Shown: positions 52,477 to 62,562, counted from the stretch's first letter. The stretch: DNA of 64,000 nucleotides from JAIYCX01 sp964353175 (GCA_964353175.1 CAYGUX010000014.1:1-64000), one strand, 5' to 3'. Notes: generated by a model not told the origin, from the sequence alone. Numbers and translations: made by a program.

Positions 52477-53613
52477 TTAAATTTTATCAAGCCTAGCCCG
52501 CTCCTTCAATAAATCTACTATTTGTTTAACTTTCTGTGATTCACTTTTTTTACAAACAAGTAAACAATCATCTGAATCCACCACTACCACATCCTCAAGG
52601 CCAACAAGTGCGATTAGCTTTGAATGATTTTCGACATTTCCAAACTTCTCTGTATCCATCACCGCACAACCTTTAGACGCCAAACAAATGGCATCTCCCA
52701 CTACTACATTCTGATGACTATCTCCAGATTCAGCCAAAGCAGAATCATACCAAGAAGCCCAAGAACCAATATCACTCCAATTAAAACTATACCCTGGATA
52801 GGCTACAACATTCTTAGCTTCTTCTAAAATCCCTTGATCGATTGATACCGATTCTAACTCTTTATAATGTGAGAGTACTTCTTCCATTGGAGCTCCAGCC
52901 ATCACGGCATCTGCTACCAACTCAGTCAATCTGTCTGTATCAGGAAGGAATTCTTTAACTGAAGCCAATAGCACACTTGGCCTCCAAACAAACATCCCAC
53001 TATTCCAATAATAATCCCCTGCTTCAACATAGGTCAAGGCCGTCTTCAAGTCAGGCTTTTCAACAAATCTTTCTACACGAAATGAACCAGAAGGTTTTCC
53101 TGAATTTCCTTGAAAGGATAGACCTCTTTTAATGTATCCATATCCAGTTTCTGGATAAGTAGGTTTAATACCGATGGTTACTAGCACGTCATCAGAATTA
53201 CATAGAGTAATGGCTTTTTTAAATACAGCCCTTAGCTCAGCATCACCCTTAACCAAATGATCAGCGGGAGTACAAATCATCGGAATATCGCCGACAGTTT
53301 TAAGTACATAATGTGCTGCAAAAGCTAAACAGGCTGCCGTGTTCTTAGCCATCGGTTCGGCCAATATCGTTGTACTTGGGCAGTATTGCTTTACTAAATC
53401 AACCTGGCTCTCCGCCGTCACGACTAAGGTCGAATTTTCACCAACTAAGTCCTTAAGCCTACTAATTGATTCTTCAATCAACGTACGACCAGACTTCACT
53501 AAAGGCAAAAATTGTTTTGGTTTAGACACCCTGCTAAATGGCCAAAATCGAGTACCGCTTCCCCCTGCCATCACAACAACCACTGCGCCATTTTCGGTAT
53601 TAAGTTTATTCAC
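52477..53613 (-). CDS. manC: Mannose-1-phosphate guanylyltransferase
   Basis: Makes GDP-mannose. 378 residues, the size of a single-domain enzyme without the C-terminal isomerase found in bifunctional ManC/AlgA. Nucleotide motif VMAGGSGTRFWPFSRVSKPKQ near 14-34 in pieces; FVEKP near 190. It lies directly before gmd and supplies its substrate. Mannose-6-phosphate isomerase and phosphomannomutase are not in the window. Confidence 0.95.
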   Translation of the reverse strand: MNKLNTENGAVVVVMAGGSGTRFWPFSRVSKPKQFLPLVKSGRTLIEESISRLKDLVGENSTLVVTAESQVDLVKQYCPSTTILAEPMAKNTAACLAFAAHYVLKTVGDIPMICTPADHLVKGDAELRAVFKKAITLCNSDDVLVTIGIKPTYPETGYGYIKRGLSFQGNSGKPSGSFRVERFVEKPDLKTALTYVEAGDYYWNSGMFVWRPSVLLASVKEFLPDTDRLTELVADAVMAGAPMEEVLSHYKELESVSIDQGILEEAKNVVAYPGYSFNWSDIGSWASWYDSALAESGDSHQNVVVGDAICLASKGCAVMDTEKFGNVENHSKLIALVGLEDVVVVDSDDCLLVCKKSESQKVKQIVDLLKERARLDKI

Positions 53614-53625
53614 AATAAAGTTCCC

Positions 53626-54543
53626 TCAACTAATTAGTCCAATTTGAGTAAGGTGAGATTTTAAAAAGGATTCCCAAGTAGGAACTTTTTCCCCTAAAAG
53701 TCTTTCTAGATTTTCTGTAGCAAGCTTAGAATACCTTGGCCTTGGTGCTGCTCTACCTAAGTCCTCGGTTGTTTGAGGTAATATCTTACATTTTGAGCTC
53801 AAAGATTTAGCTATCTCATTTGCAACATCAAACCAAGTAGCTTCATTTGAGCCTGAAGCATGCACTATCCCAGATACCTCCTTATTGATCAATTTTAAAG
53901 TAGTCTCAACAAGCCAAGTCGTCCAAGTCAAACTGCCAGTTTGATCGCTAACAATTTTCAATTCCGATTTTTCCACAACCAACTTAGCAATGGTATCTAC
54001 GAAATTAGGACCACTTTGCCCATGAAGCCAACTAGTCCTCAATATTAAACTATCCTCAGGAAGAATACTTCTAACAAACTCTTCACCGTAATACTTACTA
54101 TAACCATAAATTCCACAAGGCTTACAGTTTGCAGTTTCTGTAAATGGTTCTCTTTCATTTGACAGTCCCTTTGCCCCACCAAACACATAGTCTGTTGAAA
54201 AATGAACTAATTTAATAGAGTTGGCTTTACAAACTTCCGCTAAATTCTTCATTCCCAAAGCATTTACCGCAAATGCACTATCATAATCACTCTCTGCTAA
54301 ATCTACGGCAGTATAAGCACTACAATTAATTATCACAGACGGAGAGAACTTTCTTACAAAATACTCTAATGAATATGGATTTGTAACATCCACCTCTGCA
54401 TAATTTCTTCTATCAAAGTCTCCGTACGCACTTCTTATGCAAGGTAAGTTAGCCGATTGCATTTGCCTAACAAACTCAGATCCCAACATACCGTTAGCCC
54501 CAAGAACTGCAAAAATATTTTTTGATGATTTACTTAACACCAA
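53626..54543 (-). CDS. rmlD: dTDP-4-dehydrorhamnose reductase
   Basis: Last step to dTDP-L-rhamnose. 305 residues. VLGANGMLGSEFVR at 13-26 is the Rossmann loop; STDYVFGG near 115 and YSKYYGEEFV give the catalytic Tyr/Lys. It follows rmlB after 7 bases. rmlC, the epimerase that acts between them, is absent from this unit. The C-terminus is complete. Confidence 0.93.
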   Translation of the reverse strand: MVLSKSSKNIFAVLGANGMLGSEFVRQMQSANLPCIRSAYGDFDRRNYAEVDVTNPYSLEYFVRKFSPSVIINCSAYTAVDLAESDYDSAFAVNALGMKNLAEVCKANSIKLVHFSTDYVFGGAKGLSNEREPFTETANCKPCGIYGYSKYYGEEFVRSILPEDSLILRTSWLHGQSGPNFVDTIAKLVVEKSELKIVSDQTGSLTWTTWLVETTLKLINKEVSGIVHASGSNEATWFDVANEIAKSLSSKCKILPQTTEDLGRAAPRPRYSKLATENLERLLGEKVPTWESFLKSHLTQIGLIS

Positions 54544-54550
54544 GATCTAC

Positions 54551-55579
54551 CTAAATTTTATTAGAATAGTTTAAGTCATAAAATTTCTGATACTCTCCAG
54601 ACTTAACCCTTTCCCACCAATCTCGATTCTGCTGATACCAGCTAATTGTATCTTGAATACCTCTTTCAAAAGTCACCTTAGGTTCCCAGCCTAATTCAGA
54701 CTTAATCTTGGAGTAATCAACGGCATAACGACGATCATGACCTTTTCGATCTTCTACATATTTCAATAAATCTTTAGGCTTACCTAAAGTTGAAAGAATT
54801 ATTTCCGTTACAGCAATATTCTCCAACTCAGACTCCGGAGCTCCTCCGATATTATATACCTCTCCAGCTCTACCATCGTTTAAGACCCTAAGAATAGCGC
54901 TTGAATGATCATCAACATAAAGCCAACTACGAACATTCTTCCCATCTCCATATAGAGGCAAGGGTTTATTCTCTAGGGCATTAGAGATAAAAAGTGGAAC
55001 TAGTTTTTCTGGGAATTGATATGGGCCATAATTATTAGTACACCTAGTCACACATACTGGGAATCCGTGAGTCCTAAAACTAGCTAAGGCCAATAAATCT
55101 GAACTAGCCTTTGAAGCAGAGTAGGCACTACTAGGGTCAAGAGGAGTTGTTTCGACAAAGCGCCCTTCTGGTCCTAAAGAACCATAGACTTCGTCAGTAG
55201 AGATATGCACAAATTTTCCAAGCCCATACTTTCTAGCTTCATCAAGTAAAACTTGAGTTCCCTCAACATTTGTCTTTACGAAACTAAGAGGATCTAGGAT
55301 TGATCTATCAACATGACTTTCAGCTGCGAAATGTATGACAGCCTCAATCTTTTTTTCTCTCAATAACTTTGAAACTAATTCGGCATCTCGGATATCGCCT
55401 TTGACGAATTCAAACTTCGGTGAATTTATCGGGGAATTTATAAGGGATTCTAAATTCTCTAAGTTACCTGCATAGGTAAGAGAATCCAATACAAGAATAT
55501 CATAAGAGCCATCCCTTAGAGCATAGTGGACAAAATTTGATCCAATAAACCCTGCACCACCTGTTACTAACAACTTCAT
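54551..55579 (-). CDS. rmlB: dTDP-glucose 4,6-dehydratase
   Basis: Converts dTDP-glucose to dTDP-4-keto-6-deoxyglucose. 342 residues. TGGAGFIGSNF at 6-16, AAESHVDRSI near 84-93, STDEVYGSLG near 127-136 (catalytic Asp/Glu) and YSASKASSDLL near 153-163. These are all diagnostic. It lies between rmlA (15 bases) and rmlD (7 bases). Confidence 0.97.
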   Translation of the reverse strand: MKLLVTGGAGFIGSNFVHYALRDGSYDILVLDSLTYAGNLENLESLINSPINSPKFEFVKGDIRDAELVSKLLREKKIEAVIHFAAESHVDRSILDPLSFVKTNVEGTQVLLDEARKYGLGKFVHISTDEVYGSLGPEGRFVETTPLDPSSAYSASKASSDLLALASFRTHGFPVCVTRCTNNYGPYQFPEKLVPLFISNALENKPLPLYGDGKNVRSWLYVDDHSSAILRVLNDGRAGEVYNIGGAPESELENIAVTEIILSTLGKPKDLLKYVEDRKGHDRRYAVDYSKIKSELGWEPKVTFERGIQDTISWYQQNRDWWERVKSGEYQKFYDLNYSNKI

Positions 55580-55594
55580 TTCTTTACTCCTAGC

Positions 55595-56335
55595 CTAAAG
55601 ATTCCCTTTATTCGCACCAGTTTCCGCTACTAAGTTAGAAGCTCTACGAAGAGACTCAAATGTACCAGCATCAGTCCACCAGCCTTTTAGCTCATCATGG
55701 GTTAAATCACCACGCTTTAAATACATGTTGTTTACATCCGTAATCTCTAACTCACCTCGTTCAGATGGTTTCAAAGATTTAATAAAATCAAATACAGTGT
55801 GGTCATAAAAATAAATGCCCGTTACCGCCATCTTGCTTACTGGGGTTTTTGGTTTTTCAACTATCTGCACGATCCTATTATCTTTTATCTCAGCAACACC
55901 AAATCTCTCAGGATCTTCAACTTCTTTTAAAAGAACCTTAGCCCCGCTTGCTTGTGCTCTAAAATTATTAGCAGGTTCTGAGATGTTACCTTCAATAATA
56001 TTATCCCCCAAGACCACGCACATCCTATCAGTACCAACAAAATATTCTGCCAAAGAAAGAGCATGAGCTATTCCGCCCTCTCCTTCTTGGTAAGTATAAT
56101 TGATATGCTTCAAGCCAAAGGATTGGCCATTCTTTAAAAGCTTTAGAAAGTCTCCAGCAAAATGTCCGCCTGTAACGACCATAATATCTTCGATACCCGC
56201 TTGAATCAAAGTACGAATTGGATAATAGATCATTGGTTGATCGTAAACTGGTAAAAGATGTTTATTTGTAACTTGAGTACAAGGAGCAAGCCTTGAGCCA
56301 AGACCACCAGCAAGTACAATTCCCTTTAAAGACAT
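55595..56335 (-). CDS. rmlA: Glucose-1-phosphate thymidylyltransferase, short form
   Basis: 246 residues, about 40 shorter than the E. coli RmlA, as in several deep-branching bacteria. LAGGLGSRLAPCTQVTNKHL near 8-27 is the nucleotidyltransferase motif (consensus GxGTRLxPxT, here with Ser for Thr), and GDNI near 110 and EKPKTP near 155 follow. The lost C-terminus usually forms the allosteric site, so feedback by dTDP-rhamnose may be missing. It starts the seven-gene leftward nucleotide-sugar unit. Confidence 0.92.
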   Translation of the reverse strand: MSLKGIVLAGGLGSRLAPCTQVTNKHLLPVYDQPMIYYPIRTLIQAGIEDIMVVTGGHFAGDFLKLLKNGQSFGLKHINYTYQEGEGGIAHALSLAEYFVGTDRMCVVLGDNIIEGNISEPANNFRAQASGAKVLLKEVEDPERFGVAEIKDNRIVQIVEKPKTPVSKMAVTGIYFYDHTVFDFIKSLKPSERGELEITDVNNMYLKRGDLTHDELKGWWTDAGTFESLRRASNLVAETGANKGNL

Positions 56336-56432
56336 AATAGACCCTAATAATTTAAACGAGCAGTAAGCTACTAAAATATCGTACTAATATCAAATGAGGC
56401 AAAGTCTCTTAATATCCTAAAATCTAGGGATA

Positions 56433-59021
56433 TTATTGACCTATTGAATTGGTATTTTGATTATTTACAGTCTGGGCCAGAGTATTACCTATCTCACCTA
56501 AGCCCATAAGAGTTATATTAAAAGTTAGCTTAGTATTATCAGGATTAGTTTGATCACTAACTAGAACATCAAAGTTCCAACAATTACATGCACTACTCAA
56601 TCTTACCCCAGCTCTTTGTTCAATAAATTTCTTAATTGAATCATCATAACGAGTATAGTAACCGAATCGAATTCTATCTGTAAGACCAATTTCTATGCCA
56701 CTTTCCAACTGCCTTGTTTCAGGTATGCCATCGACAAAGCGCAATCTACTTCTAACTAAATCTCCCCTACTATTACTTAACTGCCCTTCGACTAAATAAC
56801 TACTAAAAGACGACTCTTCTATATTAAAATCAGTTCTACCTCTAAGACGAACATACTCATTTGGATATAATAATAGATCTGCATTAGCATCTGACAAAGC
56901 AGAAGTACCGGCAGGAGCACCAACATCTTCGGGATTTAAAAGATTATAACTTTGAGATAATTTAAAAGTTACTAACTCAGACACATCTCCTCTTCTAAGA
57001 GGCGCATAATCCCCAGACACGGCAGGATCTACCCCAAATTGCACCGACTCATCCAATGGGCCAGAAGCAGTTAAACCTCCCAAGTTCTCAGGCCGTGGAG
57101 TAACTTCTTCCACTCCGAATAAATACTTATTTCTTGGCTCATAACGGGTAAATAATCTCTGCGTTAAAGAGTAAGTAACAACATTTCTTTGAGCAATTTG
57201 ATCTTGAGAATCAAACTGTGGATTATCACTCTGATCAACATCAGGAATATATAAATACTTCAATCCTGGCTCGATCGTATGTTTCATTCGAGTAATTTGT
57301 TGAGTCCGACCCAAAGAACCTAACTCTCCTATAAACTTAAATAAGTTACCCTCTTCAACAGGGAAAACTTTTTCAAAGGAAGTACCAACCTTAGCAGTTA
57401 AAGAAGGAAGCAAACGATTAGAACTATCGGGAAGCAAAGTCGTCAATGGATCTACCCCACTATCAAGTTCAGAATCACTTACCTGATCCCCAGCGTTAAG
57501 TTGATACTGAGTAGCTCTGACCCCAGCTTCGACAGATCCATCTAACAAGTTACCAACATAGAAAGGTAATTTAAACTTTTCATATATCTCAGAACGAATC
57601 CCAGTATAATCTTCAGTACGCCAAAAGTTAGTTGTATCCGCTGAATGAGAAACTACTAATCGTAAACCATAAGGAGATTCCCCAAAAGGTCTGAAAAAAT
57701 TCATCCCAGTTAGAGATAATTCTGGTAATCTTTGAAAAACCAAATCATCAGACTGCACCATGGATTGGTTATACTCAGAAGATAAGTCCAAACTAAAATC
57801 ATCTCCAATAGGAGTCCTAAGCACTGCACTAGAAGTAACAAACCGCGCATTGTTATCTGCGATTGCACTTCTTTCATATTCTCTAGGGAGAAGATCATCG
57901 CTTACGAAATGACCATCGACTATTAACTGCAAAGGCTGTTCGCCAACCTTACCTGTCCATAACTCTTTCCAGTAACCTGCGAATCTATTTTCATCCAATG
58001 ACGGATCAGCTAAACCATCAACTCTTGTACCTAATAATTTCCCCGCTCTTTGAGACTCATTAAAATACACTAATCCAGCCTCTAAAGAATGATTTCTTTG
58101 AAATAGCTTTCTTAATTCAACATCCACCCCAGTCCTAACCTTACTTTCATACACGCCCGTGATAGTAGAATCCGTAGAATCATTAATGGCCCAAAAGAAA
58201 GGTACAAATGCCGATACACCAGTCCTTCGACTCGGGCCAAAGGTCATCGGCAAAAATCCAGACTGCCGTTTACTCTTAGCTGGAAACACCATATATGGAA
58301 GATAAAAAACTGGAACGTCATATACTCTTAGTGTTGAATTCCAAGCCTCACCGTAACCGTCCTTTTCTACTCGGCTCTCCCCCGCATATAAACTCCAAGG
58401 CCTACAATCCTCTCCCTCAGGACAATTACAGGTAGTAAGAATTGCTTCTTTTAAACTATAAGTCTCCCCACTTTCCTTCCTAACTTCCTTGGCTAGGACT
58501 CGATAATCTCCATCCTCAAAATTTAAGAATACGTCCTCAAGGCTTCCCTCTTGAGTTTCTAAATTAATTGTTGCTTTCTGGGCAGTCATATTAGCGTTGA
58601 TCTCGCTAATACGAACGTCTTTAGTTAATTGAGCTTCATTACTAGCAGTATCTACAGTTACCTTAGAAGCTTCTGCTACTAAGGTAGCATAGGAGATGAT
58701 TACATTACCTGTTGCAGTTAGAATACTGCCGGAAGTATCAAAGTCTATGGTTCTTGCAGAAATATCAAACGGTAGGCTTTGCCCATTTGCCAACTTAGAT
58801 GAGGCTGACTGTTCTTTTTTTTGTTGAGTTTCTCTTTTTTTCTTTCTGACAGTCTCTTTACGGACTCTATCCTCTTGGAATAAATACCTACGATCAGGTG
58901 GCTCAATTTGAGCATAGGATAAAGTACCAAAACAATTGCACAATACTGCCAGAGCGCCAGCATGAATTATAGACCTAGTACTTATTAAATGGCCTAGGGG
59001 AACTAACAAATTGCGAACCAA
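56433..59021 (-). CDS. lptD: LPS assembly outer-membrane protein LptD
   Basis: 862 residues. A signal-like hydrophobic segment ends near residue 37, followed by a very basic Lys/Glu/Gln region (50-75), an OstA-type periplasmic beta-jellyroll (about 80-190: DISARTIDFDTSGSILTATG, VRISEINANMTAQKATIN in pieces) and a beta-barrel carrying LptD motifs such as FYLPYMVFPAKSKRQSGFLP near 243-262 in pieces. Cysteines cluster at CNCPEGEDC (near 200) and CNCW (near 825), presumably forming the inter-domain disulfides LptD needs. With LptE (not seen) it inserts LPS into the outer leaflet, so the organism makes LPS. accD lies 36 bases upstream. Confidence 0.92.
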   Translation of the reverse strand: MVRNLLVPLGHLISTRSIIHAGALAVLCNCFGTLSYAQIEPPDRRYLFQEDRVRKETVRKKKRETQQKKEQSASSKLANGQSLPFDISARTIDFDTSGSILTATGNVIISYATLVAEASKVTVDTASNEAQLTKDVRISEINANMTAQKATINLETQEGSLEDVFLNFEDGDYRVLAKEVRKESGETYSLKEAILTTCNCPEGEDCRPWSLYAGESRVEKDGYGEAWNSTLRVYDVPVFYLPYMVFPAKSKRQSGFLPMTFGPSRRTGVSAFVPFFWAINDSTDSTITGVYESKVRTGVDVELRKLFQRNHSLEAGLVYFNESQRAGKLLGTRVDGLADPSLDENRFAGYWKELWTGKVGEQPLQLIVDGHFVSDDLLPREYERSAIADNNARFVTSSAVLRTPIGDDFSLDLSSEYNQSMVQSDDLVFQRLPELSLTGMNFFRPFGESPYGLRLVVSHSADTTNFWRTEDYTGIRSEIYEKFKLPFYVGNLLDGSVEAGVRATQYQLNAGDQVSDSELDSGVDPLTTLLPDSSNRLLPSLTAKVGTSFEKVFPVEEGNLFKFIGELGSLGRTQQITRMKHTIEPGLKYLYIPDVDQSDNPQFDSQDQIAQRNVVTYSLTQRLFTRYEPRNKYLFGVEEVTPRPENLGGLTASGPLDESVQFGVDPAVSGDYAPLRRGDVSELVTFKLSQSYNLLNPEDVGAPAGTSALSDANADLLLYPNEYVRLRGRTDFNIEESSFSSYLVEGQLSNSRGDLVRSRLRFVDGIPETRQLESGIEIGLTDRIRFGYYTRYDDSIKKFIEQRAGVRLSSACNCWNFDVLVSDQTNPDNTKLTFNITLMGLGEIGNTLAQTVNNQNTNSIGQ

Positions 59022-59057
59022 GCTAAATATCCTATTTATACGTTTAGTTCTGTTACC

Positions 59058-59918
59058 TTACACTTTCCTAGTCGGTGTGAGAAGAGTAATAATATCAAAA
59101 AGCTTCTTCTTTAAATCCGACCTCTGAACAATCATATCCAACATACCATGCTCCAATAAAAACTCTGCTCTTTGGAACCCTTCAGGTAGCTTACTTCTGA
59201 TAGTTTGCTCAATTACTCTTTGCCCAGCGAATCCGATTAAAGCCCCCGGCTCTGAGATATGCACATCTCCCAACATTGCATAAGAAGCAGCCACTCCACC
59301 AGTAGTCGGATCTGCTAATATTGAAATATATGGCAAGCCTTTATCCCCATGGCGAACAAGTGCTTGAGTCACTTTGGCCATTTGCATCAAAGAAAATATA
59401 CCTTCTTGCATTCTAGCCCCACCAGAAGATGAAACAATAATAACAGGTAAATTAGACTGAGTAGATTTTTCAACTAATCGGGTTAATTTTTCACCAACAA
59501 CAACCCCCATACTTCCGCCCATATACCCGAAATCAAAAATGCCAAGGCTTGTACGAACCCCATTGATTCGACCATATCCTGTGCGAACAGCCTCACTAGT
59601 TCCAGGCTTTTCAGCCTTCTTTAGTCGATCTTTGTATTTAATTGAATCCTTAAAAACTAAGGGGTCATTTGAACGAAGCGACATATCAAACTCCTCAAAC
59701 TCTCCTCTGTCGCAAATCAAGTCAATTCTTTCTAATGCAGTAAGTCTGAAATGATAATTACACTTAGGACAAACCTTTAGATTCCTTTCTAGTTCCTTGG
59801 TATAAACAATCTCACTGCACTGTTTACACTTAGTCCAAAGACCTCCAGGTATTTCTAATTTATCGCTATCTTCTGCGGAAGTCTTTGGGGCCTTACTTAT
59901 GGAAAACCAAGCACACAT
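59058..59918 (-). CDS. accD: Acetyl-CoA carboxylase carboxyltransferase subunit beta
   Basis: 286 residues. A zinc ribbon with C31, C34, C50, C53 (KCKQC, VCPKC), then the crotonase-like carboxyltransferase core: GYGRINGV, SSSGGARMQEG near 158-168 and DPTTGGVAASYAM near 202-214. It forms malonyl-CoA with AccA/B/C, none of which are here. It is followed by lptD after 36 bases; whether they are co-transcribed is unclear. The divergent Nif3-family gene starts 191 bases away. Confidence 0.96.
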   Translation of the reverse strand: MCAWFSISKAPKTSAEDSDKLEIPGGLWTKCKQCSEIVYTKELERNLKVCPKCNYHFRLTALERIDLICDRGEFEEFDMSLRSNDPLVFKDSIKYKDRLKKAEKPGTSEAVRTGYGRINGVRTSLGIFDFGYMGGSMGVVVGEKLTRLVEKSTQSNLPVIIVSSSGGARMQEGIFSLMQMAKVTQALVRHGDKGLPYISILADPTTGGVAASYAMLGDVHISEPGALIGFAGQRVIEQTIRSKLPEGFQRAEFLLEHGMLDMIVQRSDLKKKLFDIITLLTPTRKV

Positions 59919-60109
59919 TTATATCAGCTCCTTGAAATTCAATTTTTTGTGATTCAATGTTTAGATCAAATTACTCGATCTAATCATCTTTCTTTTATAA
60001 GTGCCCGACTTATAGTAGAAAAAGATAAAAATCTCTAGGGCCTATTTACTATCAAATACGTAGGTCTTCCCAAACACCAAGCAAGGTAAGCTACTCAGGA
60101 ATAATCATT

Positions 60110-60877
60110 ATGTCCCAACCACTAAAAGAAATCTCTAACTATCTTAGTGCTCTACTTAATTATACCGCCTACGCAGACAATGCCGTAAATGGTTTACAAG
60201 TAGAGAGCTGTGAATCCATAAATAAAATTGGAGTGGCAGTGGATTTTGCTGAAAGCGTCCTTGAACAGGCTATTAGCAAGAAAGTTGACCTATTAATTAC
60301 CCATCATGGCTTACTTTGGGGATCGACCCCACCTCTAACTGGAAGTACGGGCAGAAAAGTTAGCCAACTCTTCAAGAACAATATTAATTTACTCGGCATA
60401 CATATTCCGCTAGATGCCCATGAAAAATATGGAAATAATTTCATTCTAGCTAGAGATATTCTCCAACTAGAGAACACCGAATCAGCGATTCAACATCATG
60501 GAATCAACATAGCTTGCATTGGCGAGAATAAAAAATCTAAAAGCCTAAACGATTTTGTAGAAATTTTAAAAGAAGTGCCTGGAGCCCTAGCTCAACCATT
60601 AGCATTTAACTTTGGGCCTAAAATACCGAATAAAGTATGCGTAGTTACAGGATCTGCCTGCGACACCCTATACCAATATAAAGAAGCAGGCTTTGATACA
60701 TTTATCACAGGCGAATCAAGACAGTTCGCATACCACTTCTGTAAAGAAGAAAAATTAAACGCTGTCTTCGCAGGGCATTACGCCACTGAAACTTTCGGAG
60801 TAAGGGCCCTAGGCGCTCACCTCTCAGAGAAATACAACATCCCTTGGGAATTCCTAGATGATCCAACAGGGATCTAA
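60110..60877 (+). CDS. Nif3/YbgI-family dinuclear metal protein
   Basis: 255 residues, the short YbgI-like form without the inserted PII-like domain. Metal-binding residues: the HH pair in LITHHGLLWG near 62, HIPLDAH near 94-100, and GHYATETFGV near 222-231 with H and E. The NGLQVE motif is at 24-29. The family is often labelled GTP cyclohydrolase 1 type 2, but its activity is uncertain. It is the first gene of a rightward stretch; the next, pgk, is about 300 bases away. Confidence 0.9.
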   Translation: MSQPLKEISNYLSALLNYTAYADNAVNGLQVESCESINKIGVAVDFAESVLEQAISKKVDLLITHHGLLWGSTPPLTGSTGRKVSQLFKNNINLLGIHIPLDAHEKYGNNFILARDILQLENTESAIQHHGINIACIGENKKSKSLNDFVEILKEVPGALAQPLAFNFGPKIPNKVCVVTGSACDTLYQYKEAGFDTFITGESRQFAYHFCKEEKLNAVFAGHYATETFGVRALGAHLSEKYNIPWEFLDDPTGI

Positions 60878-61174
60878 AATACACCACTACATAAATGAAC
60901 AATTTTAACTACTTACAACTTTAACTAACTTAAAGCTAGCCGCCGCCCCATGCTCTGAGGCCTGTACACAGTTTGCGTACAGCTTCACATCTATTCGTAG
61001 GGGCGATCCCTTGCGATCGCCCTCCTATTTTCAGTAACTTACTCCTCTCACCATTCTTGTATGATGGATTTACGCACTGAAGCCTGCGCAAGTTAAAATG
61101 ACATCTTTCAATAAAACTTGTAGGATAAGCCACAAATATATTTGATTAATTTGCTATTATTGCGAGACTACTTA
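60878..61174. other. Repeat-bearing intergenic region upstream of pgk
   Basis: CTCTGAGGCCTGTACA (60953-60968) is the reverse complement of 49207-49222. GTAGGGGCGATCCCTTGCGA plus TCGCCC (60997-61022) folds into a stem GGGCGAT/ATCGCCC and is related to 12721-12742. The part from 60940 to 61030 is much more G+C-rich than the flanks. A promoter for pgk must lie in the last 100 bases, but none is obvious. Confidence 0.55.
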
Positions 61175-62350
61175 ATGAAAACTATAGAAGATTTAAACTT
61201 AGACAATAAAAAAGTTATAATCCGTTGCGACCTTGATGTCCCTCTAAACTCTGATGGTAGCATAGCTGACGACCATCGGATCAAATCAGCACTGGATACA
61301 ATTAAGTTCGCTAAAGAAAGAAATGCAAAAATAATCATCCTTGGTCACATGGGAAGACCTAAGGGAAAAGTGGTACCCGAGCTATCACTGAAAATCGTAG
61401 CTAAAAGAATGTCTGAACTTCTTAAATCAGATGTCTCCTTCGCAGAAGACTGCATAGGGCCTAAAGCTGAAGACCAAATTTCTAAGCTAAAAGCAGGCGA
61501 AGTTCTGCTACTTGAGAACGTAAGATTCCACAGTGGAGAAGAAGCGAATGATCCAACCTTTTCTAAACAGCTTGCAGACCTAGGCGAAGTCTATGTCAAT
61601 AATGCATTTGCAACAGCTCATAGAGCACACGCTAGTACCGCAGGAATCCCAGCTCTTATCTCAGAGAAAGGAGCAGGATTTACTCTAAGAGACGAGGTGG
61701 AATATTTTAATCGCTCCGTAAGAACTCCAAAGAAGCCATTCCTAGCTATCTTCGGTGGGGCTAAGGTCTCTACAAAAATTGCAGCAATAAAAAATGTAGG
61801 CAAAGTCGCAGATGCTGTCATTGTTGGCGGAGCAATGGCAAATACATTTTTCCTAGCTATGGGCTATCCTGTAGGTAAATCACTCGCCGAGCCTGATCTA
61901 GTAGATCTAGCTAAAGATACTCTTAAATGGTTCAAAGAGAATGACAAACAACTACTTTTACCAACAGATGTAGTTATCGCAGACGCACTAAAGTCTGGCC
62001 TCACAACAGAAGTAGTTAGCGCAGATAAGATCCCAACTGACAAAATGGCTTTAGACATTGGGCCTAAATCATTAGAAATTTTTCAAGTTGCCATCAAGAA
62101 TGCAAGAACTATTGTCTGGAATGGACCAATGGGAGCTTTTGAAACTGAAGAATTTTCGAATGGAACCTACTCTTTAGTTGACATGTTATGTGCATCAGAA
62201 GCTCTAACTGTTGTTGGTGGTGGAGATACAGATCTAGCCCTTCACAACAAACATGCTTTCGATAGAATGAGTTTTGTTTCAACTGCAGGTGGAGCCTTTT
62301 TAGAAATGCTTGAAGGTAAGAAGTTACCTGGAGTTGAGGCTTTAAATTAA
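61175..62350 (+). CDS. pgk: Phosphoglycerate kinase
   Basis: Glycolytic ATP-forming enzyme. 391 residues from the ATG at 61175, matching the usual MKTIEDLNL start; a TTG at 61142 would extend it by 11. RCDLDVPLN at about 18-26, LGHMGRPKGK near 55-64 and the C-terminal GGGDTDLAL near 342-350 are the signatures. The ribosome site is weak. A large palindromic element starts 22 bases after the stop and could act as its transcription end. gap and tpi are not adjacent. Confidence 0.97.
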   Translation: MKTIEDLNLDNKKVIIRCDLDVPLNSDGSIADDHRIKSALDTIKFAKERNAKIIILGHMGRPKGKVVPELSLKIVAKRMSELLKSDVSFAEDCIGPKAEDQISKLKAGEVLLLENVRFHSGEEANDPTFSKQLADLGEVYVNNAFATAHRAHASTAGIPALISEKGAGFTLRDEVEYFNRSVRTPKKPFLAIFGGAKVSTKIAAIKNVGKVADAVIVGGAMANTFFLAMGYPVGKSLAEPDLVDLAKDTLKWFKENDKQLLLPTDVVIADALKSGLTTEVVSADKIPTDKMALDIGPKSLEIFQVAIKNARTIVWNGPMGAFETEEFSNGTYSLVDMLCASEALTVVGGGDTDLALHNKHAFDRMSFVSTAGGAFLEMLEGKKLPGVEALN

Positions 62351-62372
62351 GTATCCTTAACATCCCCCTTCT

Positions 62373-62523
62373 AAAAAATAGTACTCTGGCTTAATAGTTC
62401 CTCGCTTTTTTAAGCCGCACATCCATGTGCGCCTTAAAGGCCGTCCTGCCTGCGGTACCATCCTGATACCGCCTACGGCAGTACAAGCCCGCTCCGAACT
62501 ATTAAGCCAGAGTACTATTTTTT
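62373..62523. repeat. Palindromic element with 27-base perfect terminal arms
   Basis: Left arm 62373-62399 (AAAAAATAGTACTCTGGCTT then AATAGTT) and right arm 62497-62523 are exact reverse complements. Inside are a hairpin CGCACAT/ATGTGCG and another TGCC..GCGGTA/TACCGC..GGCA. The inner half matches 3556-3640 and, distantly, 585-623. Flanks read CCCCC-like runs but give no clear target duplication. MITE- or REP-like, and possibly a terminator for pgk on either strand (T6 at the right end). Confidence 0.8.
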
Positions 62524-62562
62524 CCACCGACATCCCCCCCTCCTCCAAATTCATTTAAAAAA

